Part shown: positions 62,879 through 64,000 of the stretch, piece by piece
Numbering within the stretch: position 1 is the stretch's first letter
Layout of the letters: every line of letters begins with the position of its first letter
Source: Numida meleagris
Lineage: Eukaryota; Chordata; Aves; Galliformes; Numididae
Length of the DNA stretch: 64,000 nt
Assembly (NCBI RefSeq): GCF_002078875.1
Contig: NC_034409.1
Coordinates: forward strand, 66,561,015-66,625,014
Direction of reading: 5' to 3'
The notes under the pieces: model-generated
What the model saw: only the letters and a program-made list of their open reading frames with translations
Told to the model about the DNA's origin: nothing
The model's database searches: none
Position numbers and translations under genes: made by a program

Positions 62879-63326
62879 CTAGTGCTTCCGTGGGGGCAGC
62901 CTCTTGCAGGGCTGCTGTGGGTCCAGATCAGTGCCAGCCCTCCTCTTATGGGGCCGCTGGGCCCTCACAGGCGAGTGGCCAGGAGCGGAGGGGCTGCTGC
63001 CCTGGGCAGAGGGACCTGCTGCTGCCACCTGCTCCGTCTCCTCGTGGGGCTCCTCATGTTCCCTCAGGATGTGGTTTGAATGGGGGTGACTGGGATCCCC
63101 AGGAAGGACAGCCTCTGGTGTGCTGGGCTGCTCCTCCCTGTTGGGACTTGCGGCGCTGCCGTTGGGTCCGGGCGTTGATGCGAGGGTCCCTTGTGGGGAG
63201 GCTGTGGGGCCAGGGGTGGTTACGGAGCTGTCCTCCTGCCCCCTGGCTGCAGGGCCCTCCTCCTGCCCTCCGGACACGTGGACGCCCTGGAGGCCCAGCT
63301 GCCCGTGGGCCTCCTCGCACCCACCG
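62879..63326 (-). pseudogene. Topors-like C-terminal segment in a shifted frame
   Basis: In a frame different from the RING-containing frame, the minus strand is open from about 63326 to the TAG at 62879-62881. It begins CEEAHGQLGLQG and continues through a Ser/Pro/Gly-rich stretch (EDSSVTTPGPTASPQGT) to a basic end (RPHKRRAGTDLD, then CKRLPPRKH). As I recall the bird Topors-like family, members continue in this way directly after the helical domain, whereas the main frame turns into a low-complexity Arg/Gly/Pro tail. This points to a one-base insertion (or two-base loss) near 63317-63326. The frame relation is seen; the ancestral order is inference. Confidence 0.6.
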
Positions 63327-63941
63327 GCTCACGATGGTGTCCACAAGTCCCTGGATGAGCGTCTCCGCTCTGTGCCCCAGGGCAGGCCGCAGCAGCTGGA
63401 TTGGGGCCTTGCTGTCCAGCCTGATGTCACACAGGGCATTCAGGATCTGGTTTTCCACTGCCACTGCCTCCCACCACTGTGTCCCAAAGATGTCTCGCAG
63501 CTCCTGGCGCAGCCAGGGCAGCACAGGGTCAAGGATCTCCTGGTGCTGCCTGAACAGGGCTGCCCAGACCTCCAGCAGGAGACCGCCCACCATAGGCCCC
63601 TGCTCTGCCTCCACAGCCTCCTCCTCCTCTGGCAGCAGCACAAAGGGTGGAGGGGACGGCGCGTGGCGGTGGGGGCTGTGGATGGGAGCGATGCCTGCCT
63701 GGAAGCAGGCAGGTACTGGTGGTGCTGGGGGACGGATGATGAAATGCAGGTCGCTGTTGTCGTCCCACTCAGCAACCTTAATGACTGCCATGTCTCTCCT
63801 GCAGAGCAGGCAGGTCTCTTTCTGCTTGGCCCACCGCAGGATGCAGCCGAGGCAGAACTCATGATGGCTCGGTACTGCGTAGGCAATGTCCTTTTGCACG
63901 TCACGGCAGATGGGACATGTCCACGCCTCCTCTGCTGCCAT
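63054..63941 (-). CDS. Topors-like RING-finger E3 ubiquitin ligase, possibly decayed
   Basis: A 295-residue frame starting at the ATG at 63941 (MAAEEAW); a longer reading would need a GTG. Residues 9-47 form a C3HC4 RING: C9, C12, H27, C30, C33, C44 and C47 are present, but position 25, expected to be the third zinc-binding Cys, is Ser (codon 63867-63869). Residues about 50-116 are acidic and Pro-rich. Residues 117-207 (VWAALFRQHQEILDPVLPWL, then LRDIFGTQWWEAVAVE) match the helical region that follows the RING in Topors-like proteins. After W207 the frame becomes a low-complexity Arg/Gly/Pro tail, which looks like a frameshift. RING proteins of this type pass ubiquitin from an E2 to substrates, usually in the nucleus. 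With a changed zinc ligand, activity is doubtful. An acceptor-like site (CTCCCCAACAG) lies 17 bases upstream. Family strong, function weak. Confidence 0.8.
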   Translation of the reverse strand: MAAEEAWTCPICRDVQKDIAYAVPSHHEFCLGCILRWAKQKETCLLCRRDMAVIKVAEWDDNSDLHFIIRPPAPPVPACFQAGIAPIHSPHRHAPSPPPFVLLPEEEEAVEAEQGPMVGGLLLEVWAALFRQHQEILDPVLPWLRQELRDIFGTQWWEAVAVENQILNALCDIRLDSKAPIQLLRPALGHRAETLIQGLVDTIVSRWVRGGPRAAGPPGRPRVRRAGGGPCSQGAGGQLRNHPWPHSLPTRDPRINARTQRQRRKSQQGGAAQHTRGCPSWGSQSPPFKPHPEGT

Positions 63942-63958
63942 GGTCTTCACGTTGAGGC

Positions 63959-63960
63959 CT
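63959..63960 (-). promoter_or_regulatory. splice acceptor before the Topors-like start
   Basis: On the minus strand TCTTCACTCCCCAACAG precedes GCCTCAACGTGAAGACCATG. It would give a 5' untranslated exon upstream and a single coding exon. The matching donor must lie beyond the window: the nearby GTGAGG gives a 35-bp intron, too short to splice. Confidence 0.4.
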
Positions 63961-64000
63961 GTTGGGGAGTGAAGATGAGTCGCTCTCCCTCACCAGCGCC

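Noticed and set aside
62890..63864. A 324-codon plus-strand open frame over the Topors-like locus
   Set aside because: It is antisense to the RING gene. Its length comes from GC-rich, stop-poor DNA, and its protein is low-complexity with no recognisable domain.
1..64000. CRISPR arrays, operons, origins or phage-like modules
   Set aside because: No regularly spaced repeats or compact gene runs occur. The base texture and repeats are those of a bird nuclear genome.

Overview
The window looks like nuclear DNA from a bird, most likely a galliform (chicken, turkey, quail or a close relative). The evidence is several CR1 retrotransposon pieces (two ending in the ATTCTGTG-type 3' motif), mariner copies with terminal repeats and TA flanks of the type known in galliform genomes, and at the right edge a RING-finger gene of the Topors-like type that is multicopy in birds. 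The strain, assembly and chromosome cannot be told from the sequence. Nothing bacterial or viral was recognised.

Almost the whole window is intergenic or intronic. Bases 1-9595 are unique AT-rich DNA with an internally deleted mariner (2045-2554) and a sense CR1 3' end (2893-3262). Bases 9596-35400 hold several stretches that read like conserved non-coding elements: dense homeodomain/POU/MEIS-like words and no repeat signature (about 9596-9930, 15640-15900, 16310-16570, 21880-22230, 22560-22820, 34200-34320, 34590-34740, 35090-35400). Between them lie an antisense CR1 (17430-17716) and a near full-length dead mariner (30620-31937). Two more such candidates lie at 40450-40640 and 41140-41420. 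Old MIR-like SINE traces, a sense CR1 end (39372-39602) and a longer antisense CR1 carrying a decayed reverse transcriptase (45171-46330) follow. This layout suits a regulatory gene desert or a large intron near a developmental gene, but that gene is not visible here.

The most striking structure is a head-to-tail pair of 4,594-bp copies, 52536-57129 and 57131-61724, separated by one N. The offset is a constant 4,595 bp, even through a 19-T run. I found two differences, T53554/A58149 and C53876/A58471. This is best explained as an unmerged contig overlap, that is, a false assembly duplication. Each copy holds a third mariner relic, so that relic is probably counted twice.

The only recognisable protein-coding locus is on the minus strand at 62879-63941. 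It is a Topors-like RING-finger E3 ligase relative preceded by a splice-acceptor-like site. It carries serine where the third zinc-binding cysteine of the RING is expected, and its C-terminal part appears to continue in another frame, so this copy may be a pseudogene. No tRNA, rRNA, CRISPR array or operon was found, and I did not find a clear previously undescribed system.
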